Of a DNA stretch of 64,000 bases, positions 38,126 to 46,799 are shown piece by piece. Location: positions 306,532 to 370,531 of the forward strand of contig NZ_NITZ01000003.1 in NCBI RefSeq assembly GCF_002632615.1, given 5' to 3'. This stretch comes from Xenorhabdus miraniensis (GTDB lineage Bacteria > Pseudomonadota > Gammaproteobacteria > Enterobacterales > Enterobacteriaceae). How positions within the stretch are numbered: the first letter of the stretch is position 1; every line of letters begins with the position of its first letter. The translations under genes and the position numbers were made by a program. Under the pieces are notes generated by a model. The model saw only the letters and a program-made list of their open reading frames with translations, made no database searches and was not told where the DNA came from.

Positions 38126-39835
38126 CTAATCGAATCCACCGTAAAATAATTTTCTCAAAGAGATCGTGGGATTAGATAAAAGAATTTTATCTATGTTGAT
38201 TATTTCATCTGTCATTTTTGTTAATTCAAGACTGCTAAAAAGCGATGAATTAGATACCCAACGAAAAGCTCTTTTCGTTGGCTCTATTTGCATTGTCAAA
38301 AAAGAATTTATTTTTTCATCTGGCTCAGAATCTATTGGGTTGTCTTCAATATTTTCATAATTGACAACATCAATTCCAAAAATGAATTTGGAATTTAAAA
38401 ACTCCGATAATTTCAATTTAGGGTAACGGAATCTTATATCTTCAGTAAATGTTTTATGTTTATTTACTGTAGCATATTCAATTGATATAGCACTATATAA
38501 ATCAAATGCAGTGCCGTCAAGGTTAACATAAAACTCAAAAGGAACAGTATCAGAAAAGAAAATAGAATAATTCAAATTTTTGTTTTTAAATAAATGGGTC
38601 TTCCAAGCCAGATGGAAATGTTGAGTGTTATTAGATAATGACAAATATACAGCTAATGCACTTAATATGTGAAACAACCTGTCTTCATTTTTGAACCTGA
38701 TCATTTCATCATATAAGTTCCACTTATAGTAGATATCAAAAATACAATCTTGATAATGACACTCCTGATTTTCCAAAATAGTCTTTAGCGGTTTACTTGA
38801 TTCGAGACGTTCAACCCAAAATGATTCACAAGAAACCAAATTTTCATGCTCTTGGGTTATATCGTCACAATCATAATCGCTAAGGGTAGGTAAAATATCT
38901 CCCACATTTATATCAAGCTGATAAGCTAAAAAATCAGCTCCAAAATATTCTCCTTTCAATTGCATGAACTCGATTTTAATATCTGTAGTTGCAGTTGTTA
39001 TCACCCAAAAATCTTGTGATATATCAACTAAAATACCGGGTTTCTCATGTGAGGAGTTAGAAAGTATTTCAAGATTTTTAACTATGCCAACAGTGCTCAT
39101 TAAATAAAATTTCGGCATACATAGTGGATTGTGATAATGTTCGCCAAAATATAATCCCCGCACCAGAGCTGACAATTCCTCAGCTGTTTTTTTCCATTGC
39201 AGACAAGCCAATGAATATGGACGTTTTCGATTTGAAAAAAACTTCCTTTCAGATAAATCTTGTTTTGTATATTCTATATTTTCACTCTTAATAAGAAGTA
39301 TTAATTTTTTAAACCCTTCAAATGCGGCATAATAACATTTTATATTCAATGAAAAAGCAGTATCTGATGGGGTTATATCTACATTTTTTTGTACAACAAT
39401 ATCTCCAACTTCTTCCTTGAAAACAACTCGATGCCAAGTAATTGAATATTCCTTCTCTAGTGAAAGAATAGCCCATGAGGTAGCATGATATCCAGTGTAT
39501 TTAGGCAATGGTGCATCATGATAATTAAACGCACCCAACGTAATGTTGTTTAATAATTTAGAGTTAAAAATAAGAGGGCATGATATAGAAAATAACCATT
39601 CAACCGAATTATCACAGACGAACAACTCTAATTCACCTATAGAATTAATATGTTTTATTTCCTCTTTCTTAGACCATGAAGTAAAAACTGAGTCTAAAGA
39701 GAGAACTGCATCAATATAGAAGCCTGAGTCAATTAGAAATTGACAGCACCTAATAGCTAAAGCACCTTGTCCAATAACCACGCAATGATAATTTTTACGT
39801 AATTTCATAATGTTCATTATCTTATTTAGTGACAT
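38126..39835 (-). CDS. Formyltransferase fused to a condensation-like C-terminal region
   Basis: A 569-residue protein. The N-terminal formyltransferase domain (about 15-200) shows the family triad: N and H in NYHDAPLPKYTGYHA and the aspartate in EVGDIV. The formyltransferase C-terminal subdomain follows (RPYSLACLQWKKTAEELSAL). The last 230 residues begin with ESFWVERLES and resemble the second half of an NRPS condensation domain, but no HHxxxDG motif is present. Such N10-formyl-THF-dependent domains formylate amines, for example the starter amino acid of some NRPSs. Here it is freestanding, last in a leftward operon-like row beside a one-module NRPS. The native substrate is unknown. The start lacks a clear Shine-Dalgarno site. 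Confidence 0.75.
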   Translation of the reverse strand: MSLNKIMNIMKLRKNYHCVVIGQGALAIRCCQFLIDSGFYIDAVLSLDSVFTSWSKKEEIKHINSIGELELFVCDNSVEWLFSISCPLIFNSKLLNNITLGAFNYHDAPLPKYTGYHATSWAILSLEKEYSITWHRVVFKEEVGDIVVQKNVDITPSDTAFSLNIKCYYAAFEGFKKLILLIKSENIEYTKQDLSERKFFSNRKRPYSLACLQWKKTAEELSALVRGLYFGEHYHNPLCMPKFYLMSTVGIVKNLEILSNSSHEKPGILVDISQDFWVITTATTDIKIEFMQLKGEYFGADFLAYQLDINVGDILPTLSDYDCDDITQEHENLVSCESFWVERLESSKPLKTILENQECHYQDCIFDIYYKWNLYDEMIRFKNEDRLFHILSALAVYLSLSNNTQHFHLAWKTHLFKNKNLNYSIFFSDTVPFEFYVNLDGTAFDLYSAISIEYATVNKHKTFTEDIRFRYPKLKLSEFLNSKFIFGIDVVNYENIEDNPIDSEPDEKINSFLTMQIEPTKRAFRWVSNSSLFSSLELTKMTDEIINIDKILLSNPTISLRKLFYGGFD

Positions 39836-40266
39836 TTTTATATGATTTGTTTTTAATTTTAACTTGTTCTAGAGAATACATTTCATTCGAGTGGTTAGTA
39901 TTTTCATATCTGTTAATAGATTTGTAACTCCTAATTCTGTTAATAATTAAAAAAGTATTATTAACTTAGAAAAAATTGTTTTAGGTACTGAATAATATTC
40001 ACAGGAATAAAAAAGTTCATCAGTAAAGGAAATATTAAAACTACTGATTAGTTGAACATGATTTCAATTTCCGCATATTTAACTGTTTTTTCAATGGCTT
40101 GTTTGATATTATTGAATGAATTTGATTTACACCTTATTAAAATGAAATGAATTTATAATATTACATCTTTTTTAAGATGCAGGCTTTAAATCATATTATT
40201 TACCATAAGTTAAATGGCTTATATGGTGATATCCTGCATCTTCAATTTTAAAAATTTCCTGATTAG
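39836..40266. other. Intergenic region with long-range inverted repeat
   Basis: About 430 very AT-rich bases. Arms AAGATGCAGG (40174-40183) and CCTGCATCTT (40233-40242) could pair around a 49-base loop that itself contains complementary pieces, just downstream of the asparagine synthetase stop. It may end that transcript, so the formyltransferase gene may have its own promoter here. Confidence 0.5.
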
Positions 40267-41799
40267 TTAAGATATGAAATTAAAATACCCTGATTCTGAA
40301 TAATCTTTGCCTACTTGTTTGAATCTTTCATTAGGAAAATTATATCCATTATCTAAATACCTTTTTGCGAAATACAAAGAAGCTTTGTCGTTAATTCCTA
40401 TGTTTTCCAATGCGTTACGTTGAGCATCAGAAATTTCAAAATCAATACTATTTATATAATCAATCAATGTATTTTTGACTCCACTTCCATCTGGCATTCT
40501 GATTTTAGGTCTGTCAACAATATAGCTCGGCAAAATATCTCTAAATGCTTCTCTAAGTATATATTTTTCAACTCCATCTTTTATCTTCAATGATTCATCA
40601 AGGCTTAATACATAGTTTACCAGTTTATAATTCATAAAAGGTACTCTTGCTTCTACAGAATGACGCATACTTGCGCGATCAACGCGTTGTAAATCTGTAC
40701 GATGTAAATTATTTAGCCGATAAAGGGATAATTCATCAATAGAAGGATATGTCTTGAATAGATCATAACCACAAAAAATTTCGTCGCTACCTTCTCCACA
40801 TAAAGCGACCTTAAAGCCAAGCTTACTAGCGATAAAATAACCAAAGCCTGCTATAATAGAGTCTATAGAATCTATTTTTTCGAAAAACTCTCCATAATAC
40901 ACAGCTTTTTCAATTTCGTTAATTAAATCTTGCTCGGTAAACGTATATATTATTTGACGTATTTTATTTTCTTTGCAAAAGCGCTGCGATATTTTTATAT
41001 CATTTGAATCAGGTAAACCAAATGTAATGGCTGTAATATTAGAATGGTATTTCTTGGCAAGAGCCAATACAATAGCGCTATCTATTCCGCCACTAAACAT
41101 TATGGCAATTGGTAAATCAGTATCAACTTGAGATTTAACCGCTGTTTCCATTAGATTACGTACTTTTTGTTTTGCGATAAGGTAGCTATCCTTACTTTTC
41201 TCTATTTTTTTGTCATAGCTAATATATTTATACAATCTATTACCATCGTAAAGATTCCCGGGTTCAAGCGTTTTAACCTCAACAGAAAGTCCCAGAAAGG
41301 CCTTCATTTCTGAGGCGATATACCAAACATCATCTTTGAAGGCATAGTAAAGTGGTTTAATGCCCACATGATCTCTGCCAAGTAAAAATGTTGAATTTTT
41401 ATTATCAAATATAACAAATGAAAACATTCCATCCAGCATTTTTACAAATTCTTTACCATATTTAATATATAATTTTAATATTACTTCGGCATCACCACGC
41501 CTTTCAAAAACACATCCTTCTTTTATAAGATTTTCTCTTAGTTCCTTATAATTAAAGATTTGTCCATTAAGAATGATATGAATATCTCTTTCTGCATCTG
41601 AAACAGGTTGTTTGGCATTATCTCTTTCCAGAATAGCCAAACGGTTAGTTGCCAGCCCGAAATTTTCTCTGACCAGGTTTTCATTAAAAAGAGGTAAATC
41701 TCCCCGGTGCTTAATCATTTCGGCCATGGAAATCAATTTTTCATTTATCTGTTCAACTGACTTTTTTTTTGTTGTAAATATTGCAGAAATACCACACAT
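40267..41799 (-). CDS. Glutamine-dependent asparagine synthetase-like amidotransferase
   Basis: A 510-residue AsnB-family protein. The class II glutaminase domain begins with the catalytic Cys2 (MCGISAIF) and has NGQIFNYKELR and RGDAEVIL. The synthetase domain has the pyrophosphate loop SGGIDSA and CGEGSDEIFCGYD. The glutaminase residues are all in place, so ammonia-dependent amidation of a carboxylate is expected. The beta-lactam synthetases CarA and BLS share this fold but have lost Cys2. The start has AAGGAGA upstream. Its place between EPSP-like genes and a formyltransferase suggests tailoring of a natural product rather than bulk asparagine supply; this is an inference. Confidence 0.85.
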   Translation of the reverse strand: MCGISAIFTTKKKSVEQINEKLISMAEMIKHRGDLPLFNENLVRENFGLATNRLAILERDNAKQPVSDAERDIHIILNGQIFNYKELRENLIKEGCVFERRGDAEVILKLYIKYGKEFVKMLDGMFSFVIFDNKNSTFLLGRDHVGIKPLYYAFKDDVWYIASEMKAFLGLSVEVKTLEPGNLYDGNRLYKYISYDKKIEKSKDSYLIAKQKVRNLMETAVKSQVDTDLPIAIMFSGGIDSAIVLALAKKYHSNITAITFGLPDSNDIKISQRFCKENKIRQIIYTFTEQDLINEIEKAVYYGEFFEKIDSIDSIIAGFGYFIASKLGFKVALCGEGSDEIFCGYDLFKTYPSIDELSLYRLNNLHRTDLQRVDRASMRHSVEARVPFMNYKLVNYVLSLDESLKIKDGVEKYILREAFRDILPSYIVDRPKIRMPDGSGVKNTLIDYINSIDFEISDAQRNALENIGINDKASLYFAKRYLDNGYNFPNERFKQVGKDYSESGYFNFIS

Positions 41800-41841
41800 A
41801 AAGTTATCTCCTTTACAGAATAATCAATTATATTTAGTCAG

Positions 41842-43161
41842 TTATTTAATATTTGCCCCTAAGGAGCTAATTTCAGAAAAATATTCTGGGTAAGTTTGTC
41901 CAACATGATAAGGTTCTTTTATAACAACAGGTTCACTACAATGAAGTCCTATTGTTGTAAGCCCCATTATTAAACCATGATCATAATGTCCATCTAAAAC
42001 AACGCCGCCTTTATATCCTTTTGGATTTCCATGAATAATGAGTTGATCTTGTTTTTCATCTGATTTTACACCCAGTTTTGATAATTCTTTTCTAAAATCT
42101 GATATTCGGTCAGACTCTTTATATCGTATATGCTCAATGTTATAAAAAATACTTGTACCAGAGGCAAATGCTGCCCTGGCTGCTAAAGCAGGAACAGCAT
42201 CTGGAGCCAGCGAACCATCAAAGTCAAGAGGTAGGATATCTGTAGTACCACGTATTTTTATTGTTTCATCTTTAATAAATGTTATATCTGTACCAGTATC
42301 TATTAAATATTGAATTACAGCTCCATTTCCTAGCTCTTCTTCAAAAAATCCATTCAATTGGACATCTGATTCCAAAGAACTACAAAGTGACAGAATTGCA
42401 GCTGTACTTGCTGGATCTGCTCCTACTACAAAATCACTAGGCTGTAATTGGCTGTTACCAGATATGAAAAATTTGCGAAAATCACTATCGTATTCGACTT
42501 TAACACCTGCTTTTTTCAAATTATTTATTGTCGTGTGAACCATTGATTTAGCTGTAATATCATCAATGACTTTTATGGTTAAATCATTGTCCATTATTGA
42601 ACCAAGATATAATAATCCGCTTAGGAATTGTGAACTTTTCCTACAAGATACTTCGGTATAGTTATTTAATCTCTTATTCGATTTTATTGTGATAGGAAGT
42701 CGATGCTCTTGACCTGATGCTTCGCATTGAACATTCAGCATCCTAAGAGCACTAATCATCTCAGTTTGTGAACGAACGCCAAGAGAAGAGTGATAGTCTG
42801 TTATGAATTTAGTCTCTGGTAAAAAACCAGCTACACCCATTAATAAACGAAGAACTACCCCCGAGTTACCAGGATTAATTTCTAATGGATGATTGATAGA
42901 ACGTACATCAACTCCATTCACGATCAATTTGTTTCCATTCTCTTTAAAGATAGCACCCAATCTCTCACAATTTGATTTCATTGCTAATGTATTAAATCCA
43001 GTAGCAATATTCTTGATACTACTTTCCCCGGAAGTAACAGAAGAAGTTAAAAGAGCTCGAGTTGAAGAGCTTTTAGACGCGGGTAAATTAAGTGTTCCAT
43101 GCAAATTTTTAGAGAAATTAATTTCGACAAATTGTGTATTATGATCAATTCTTTTAGTCAT
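41842..43161 (-). CDS. Divergent EPSP-synthase homologue 1 (PEP-site residues lost)
   Basis: A 439-residue enolpyruvyl-transferase-fold protein. It keeps LPASKS (LPGSKS in AroA), GNSG, KSSQFLSG, APDA with the catalytic aspartate and RYKESDR with the catalytic glutamate and arginine. Compared by eye with E. coli AroA it has lost residues that bind phosphoenolpyruvate: the arginine of the MKERPI segment is not recognisable, NDHR is YDHG, and the lysine of KTFPDYF is glutamine (GQTYPEYF). It is therefore unlikely to be ordinary shikimate AroA. It lies 26 bp after a second homologue and 42 bp before the asparagine synthetase gene, all on one strand. Confidence 0.8.
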   Translation of the reverse strand: MTKRIDHNTQFVEINFSKNLHGTLNLPASKSSSTRALLTSSVTSGESSIKNIATGFNTLAMKSNCERLGAIFKENGNKLIVNGVDVRSINHPLEINPGNSGVVLRLLMGVAGFLPETKFITDYHSSLGVRSQTEMISALRMLNVQCEASGQEHRLPITIKSNKRLNNYTEVSCRKSSQFLSGLLYLGSIMDNDLTIKVIDDITAKSMVHTTINNLKKAGVKVEYDSDFRKFFISGNSQLQPSDFVVGADPASTAAILSLCSSLESDVQLNGFFEEELGNGAVIQYLIDTGTDITFIKDETIKIRGTTDILPLDFDGSLAPDAVPALAARAAFASGTSIFYNIEHIRYKESDRISDFRKELSKLGVKSDEKQDQLIIHGNPKGYKGGVVLDGHYDHGLIMGLTTIGLHCSEPVVIKEPYHVGQTYPEYFSEISSLGANIK

Positions 43162-43187
43162 TTTATATTATCCTATAGATATCCCAA

Positions 43188-44489
43188 CTATTTAACTATA
43201 ACACCCAAGTCTTTGAGTGTTTCTATATATCCGGGGAAACCGTCGTTTAATTTATGAATATCATATATTGTAGATTCTTTCTCTGCGCCAAGAGATGCTA
43301 TAATATTAGCAGCACAAACTCGATGATCTTCATAGCTTTTAAGTTCAACACCTCCTTTTGTGGGGCCTTTTCCTTCAATACATATTGAATCAAACATACC
43401 TTTTTTATCGAAGATTAAAGAGCTATTTGCTCCCATGGTTCTTATATTTTCATTAACAATAAAAGCTCGTTGGCTCTTATGGTTATTGATGGTATTTAAT
43501 CCACTGAAAATTTTTTTTCCCTTTAGATTTGAGGTTGCCGCAATGATGTTTACTGCTACTGAGGGGAGTTCTTTTAAGGAAAACTTTCCATCATAAGGCT
43601 CAAGTAAGCTTTTATTTATTCTTAATTGCCCAATATCCAAATCATATTTAATTTTTAAGCCTATTTTTTCATAAAGTTTAAATAGATAACGCTCATTTAT
43701 TGTATCACCAAAATAATAATTTCTTATAAGTACATCACTTTCTCCCTTTGAACTTAATACAGAAGAAGCAATGTAACTTAATGATGTAAAGTCAGAAGGT
43801 ATTTTTATTTCAATGTTTCCAGAGTCGTACTCAGTGACTTTAATATGATTTTTATCATGTATTACTGTACTTCCTAAAAGTGCCATTGATTTAACGGTCA
43901 TGTCAATATAACCTATCTTACTGTCATCCATAATTACGGGAACTTGTTTTTGTTGACTGAAAGGGGCAACAAATAAACAAAATGTAATGAACTGAGTACT
44001 ATTAGTAACAGTTAATGGTTTTTTTATGTTGCTTTTATTTTTGGTGATGATAACCTTTTCACCTTCTATTCTTTCAATGTCAATATCTAAATAATTGCAA
44101 AAATCTTCATCAAATATACTTTCTCTGCTGAATAGAGATTCATTGCATTGTATAGTTACTTTACAATTTTCAATCAATGATGCCAAAGCTACACACATTC
44201 TGAATAACATTCCAGAACCGCCGGCATATATTTCTCCATGGCATGATAAATCTCTTCCTACACCACGAAGCAATAATGTTGTTTTGTCTTCATATAATAT
44301 CTCTAATCCAAATTTTTGCAGAGCATTGAGCTGATTTTTTGTCTCCGCATTCCAGGATACATTAACAATCTTAGTTTTACTTTTATTCAGCAAAGCTAAT
44401 AATAGGGCACGTTGTAAATGAGGTTTAGATGATGGAATAGCAATTTCGCCTGTCAAACCAAGGCTTGGAAAAACAGTAATTCTTCTCAT
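43188..44489 (-). CDS. Divergent EPSP-synthase homologue 2 (catalytic acids lost)
   Basis: A protein of about 433 residues with the same two-domain fold. It retains IPSSKPHLQRA, GGSGMLFR, STQFITF and EDHR, but the catalytic aspartate of PDA is replaced (LPSVAV), the KETDR motif reads NHKSQRA without the glutamate, and the lysine before FPDYF is aspartate (NDGFPGY). It thus lacks the acids that homologue 1 keeps and keeps the DHR arginine that homologue 1 lacks. ATG 44489 is preferred, with AAGGAAAG just upstream; a TTG at 44513 is also in frame. It is the first large gene of the leftward group. It could be a partner subunit, or an enzyme with different chemistry. Confidence 0.78.
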   Translation of the reverse strand: MRRITVFPSLGLTGEIAIPSSKPHLQRALLLALLNKSKTKIVNVSWNAETKNQLNALQKFGLEILYEDKTTLLLRGVGRDLSCHGEIYAGGSGMLFRMCVALASLIENCKVTIQCNESLFSRESIFDEDFCNYLDIDIERIEGEKVIITKNKSNIKKPLTVTNSTQFITFCLFVAPFSQQKQVPVIMDDSKIGYIDMTVKSMALLGSTVIHDKNHIKVTEYDSGNIEIKIPSDFTSLSYIASSVLSSKGESDVLIRNYYFGDTINERYLFKLYEKIGLKIKYDLDIGQLRINKSLLEPYDGKFSLKELPSVAVNIIAATSNLKGKKIFSGLNTINNHKSQRAFIVNENIRTMGANSSLIFDKKGMFDSICIEGKGPTKGGVELKSYEDHRVCAANIIASLGAEKESTIYDIHKLNDGFPGYIETLKDLGVIVK

Positions 44490-44924
44490 TTCTTTCCTTT
44501 TGAAAATTTTCAAACATATAGTAGATATATACTATCTTATAATAATAAGAGCGTTTTTATTTTGTTGGAAAAACATACGATAATTAATCAATGTATTAAT
44601 TTGCTAATGATGTTCAAGGTGTAAAACAAATTAATATTAGATTAACACAAATTATTAGATAAATGTGCATGAAAGATAAATAGCCTGATATTCACAACTA
44701 TTATGACAGTTTGGTCATTAATTGATTTTTTGTTACATGAAAATATAGTTAATATATTTAATTTTAACTGTTTGATATGTTATTTATATATGGTTGTGAA
44801 AATAATATACTCCATGTGAAATGATTTAGTTAATTTATTAGGAAATTATTCTTATTATAATATTTATATGAGTTTTGACCCAACATCAAGCTCTTTTTGG
44901 TATCATTAGTAGTGACCAGATATC
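44490..44924. other. Intergenic region before the EPSP-like operon
   Basis: About 435 bases of extreme AT content. It probably holds the promoter of the leftward operon. No operator could be recognised. Confidence 0.45.
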
Positions 44925-45164
44925 CTAAAATTTTCGCCTTATCTTGGTAAACTCTTCGAAGTATTTTTTTATCCATGGCGATGAATGCTCTTCCTTCTTG
45001 TGAACAGCATTCGTTGATCTGACTGAATAAGAGCTTGGTTGTAATGGCTTTGAGTTAATATCAGGTTGAATTTGTTCAATAACTGTTAATAAAGTATGTT
45101 TCCGTCCTGAGTCTATTATAGACTCACGTGTCACAACACTTATGAAATATAGATCTATTCTCAT
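44925..45164 (-). CDS. Small hypothetical protein, 79 aa
   Basis: A 79-residue open frame starting at ATG 45164 with AGGAAA 8 nt upstream, which is a good translation signal. The product is basic (pI probably high), has no signal peptide or membrane helix, and ends SPWIKKYFEEFTKIRRKF, an amphipathic, positively charged C-terminus. I do not recognise a family. It lies in the divergent gap between the EPSP-like operon and the aminotransferase gene and could be a regulator-like or accessory protein, or a leaderless peptide. Confidence 0.45.
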   Translation of the reverse strand: MRIDLYFISVVTRESIIDSGRKHTLLTVIEQIQPDINSKPLQPSSYSVRSTNAVHKKEEHSSPWIKKYFEEFTKIRRKF

Positions 45165-45390
45165 AAAACAATTTCCTGTGATAGTAATAGATGATATGGC
45201 ACCATGGTTTTATAAAATATTAAAAATAATATATATCAATGGGTTAAATGTACAGTGCAGCAGTAAAGAAACAGATTCCTAAGAACATAGATAACTATGT
45301 GACTGGGAAAAGTAAGCATAGCTAACAAAGTTGTAATTTGAAAAATAACCGTTATCGTGATTTTAACCTTATTGTGTTAGGTGGGTGTTA

Positions 45391-46686
45391 ATGGAAAATA
45401 TTTACTATCGAAACTTGCCAGTCTTACCACGGGATCCTGAGATAATTAAAGCTATTAAGTACAAGGCAGAAAAATTATGGGAAGAAGTACTCAGGTTAAA
45501 CATCAAGCTAAATATAGCCAGAGGAAAACCGTCCACCAAACAACTAGAGTTATCTTCATCAATGTTAGAGTGGAATCCAATTAATGATTTTCTTTCTGAA
45601 GAAAATATTGACTGTCGAAATTATGGAGAACCGGCAGGAATTTCTGAAATGAAGGCTCTTTTTGCTGGCCTCTTAAATATCGATAAAAGTAATGTAGTTG
45701 CTTCAGGAAACTCAAGCCTGGAAATTATGTATCAAGTTATTGCAGCACTCATGATTTATGGCCCGGATGATTCTTCACCTCCATGGTCATCTTATGAAAA
45801 GATAAGTTTTATTTGCCCTGTTCCAGGATATGACAGACACTTTAATATCTGTGAAGAAATGGGAATAAATATGATCCCAGTACCGATGAGAGATAATGGT
45901 CCAGATATTGATATCATTGAAGAATTGGTATCTAAGGATGCGTCTATTAAAGGTATTTGGTGTGTTCCCAAATATAGTAACCCAACAGGAGTGACATATT
46001 CATCAGAAGTCATAAGGCGCCTGGCAGGATTAAAAGCTGCGGCACATGATTTCAGACTATTCTGGGATAATGCGTACGCCGTCCATGACTTGACAAGTAA
46101 AGAAATAAAAATTGATGAAATAATATCTGTTTGTTCTTCAGAAGGATATCCTAATCGACCTTATGTTTTTACATCGACATCTAAAATAACTTTACCCAGC
46201 TCAGGTATTGCTGTTTTTGCCTCTTCAGAATCGAATATAAAATGGTGGCTGGCAAGATCTGCAATTAGAACTGTCGGTCCAGATAAATTAAATCAGCTTA
46301 GACACGTTCGTTTCCTTCAATCTCATGAGAGGATCAAAGCACTTATGATTCAACATCGTGAGATATTGGCTCCAAAATTTTCAACTATCATTAAAGTATT
46401 TAAAGAAGAGCTCAGTCAATTTTCAATAGTAAATTGGAGTGAACCACTTGGCGGTTATTTTATTTCATTGGATATTCCAGATGGATGTGCGAAACGTACC
46501 GTGAAATTAGCAGCTGACCTTGGTATTGAATTAACACCAGCAGGAGCTACTTTTCCCTATGGGAAAGATCCTCAGGATTCGAATATTCGTATTGCACCTA
46601 GTTTCTTATCTACCGATGAAGTTTCACTTGCAGCTAAAGGGATTGTGGCAGCTATTCTCATGGCTGTATCAGAGCGAATATCTTGA
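45391..46686 (+). CDS. PLP-dependent class I aminotransferase, aspartate aminotransferase Ic-like
   Basis: A 431-residue aminotransferase. Conserved segments are the phosphate-binding GNSSLEIMYQ, CVPKYSNPTG, the FWDNAY strand, and the PLP lysine in STSKITLPSSG. The C-terminal arginine region is NIRIAPSFLS. The protein resembles the MocR/AspT-type Ic group described in actinobacteria more than enteric AspC. ATG 45391 is chosen because GGTGGG lies 5 nt upstream. Transcription is rightward together with the following NRPS, 113 bp away, so it may supply or remove the amino group of the NRPS substrate. Confidence 0.82.
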   Translation: MENIYYRNLPVLPRDPEIIKAIKYKAEKLWEEVLRLNIKLNIARGKPSTKQLELSSSMLEWNPINDFLSEENIDCRNYGEPAGISEMKALFAGLLNIDKSNVVASGNSSLEIMYQVIAALMIYGPDDSSPPWSSYEKISFICPVPGYDRHFNICEEMGINMIPVPMRDNGPDIDIIEELVSKDASIKGIWCVPKYSNPTGVTYSSEVIRRLAGLKAAAHDFRLFWDNAYAVHDLTSKEIKIDEIISVCSSEGYPNRPYVFTSTSKITLPSSGIAVFASSESNIKWWLARSAIRTVGPDKLNQLRHVRFLQSHERIKALMIQHREILAPKFSTIIKVFKEELSQFSIVNWSEPLGGYFISLDIPDGCAKRTVKLAADLGIELTPAGATFPYGKDPQDSNIRIAPSFLSTDEVSLAAKGIVAAILMAVSERIS

Positions 46687-46799
46687 ATATGAGTGGATTT
46701 CAATATGAGGAAGCTTTTTTTTAATTAGTTCCCAGAAGCATATTGCTGATGAAAGATTGCTGACAAAAGTATAAAACAGGCGATATTAAGGATATAGAT

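Noticed and set aside
41842..44489. Ordinary shikimate-pathway aroA genes or glyphosate-resistant copies.
   Set aside because: Key PEP-binding or catalytic residues appear missing in each, and they sit in a biosynthetic gene group rather than in serC-aroA.
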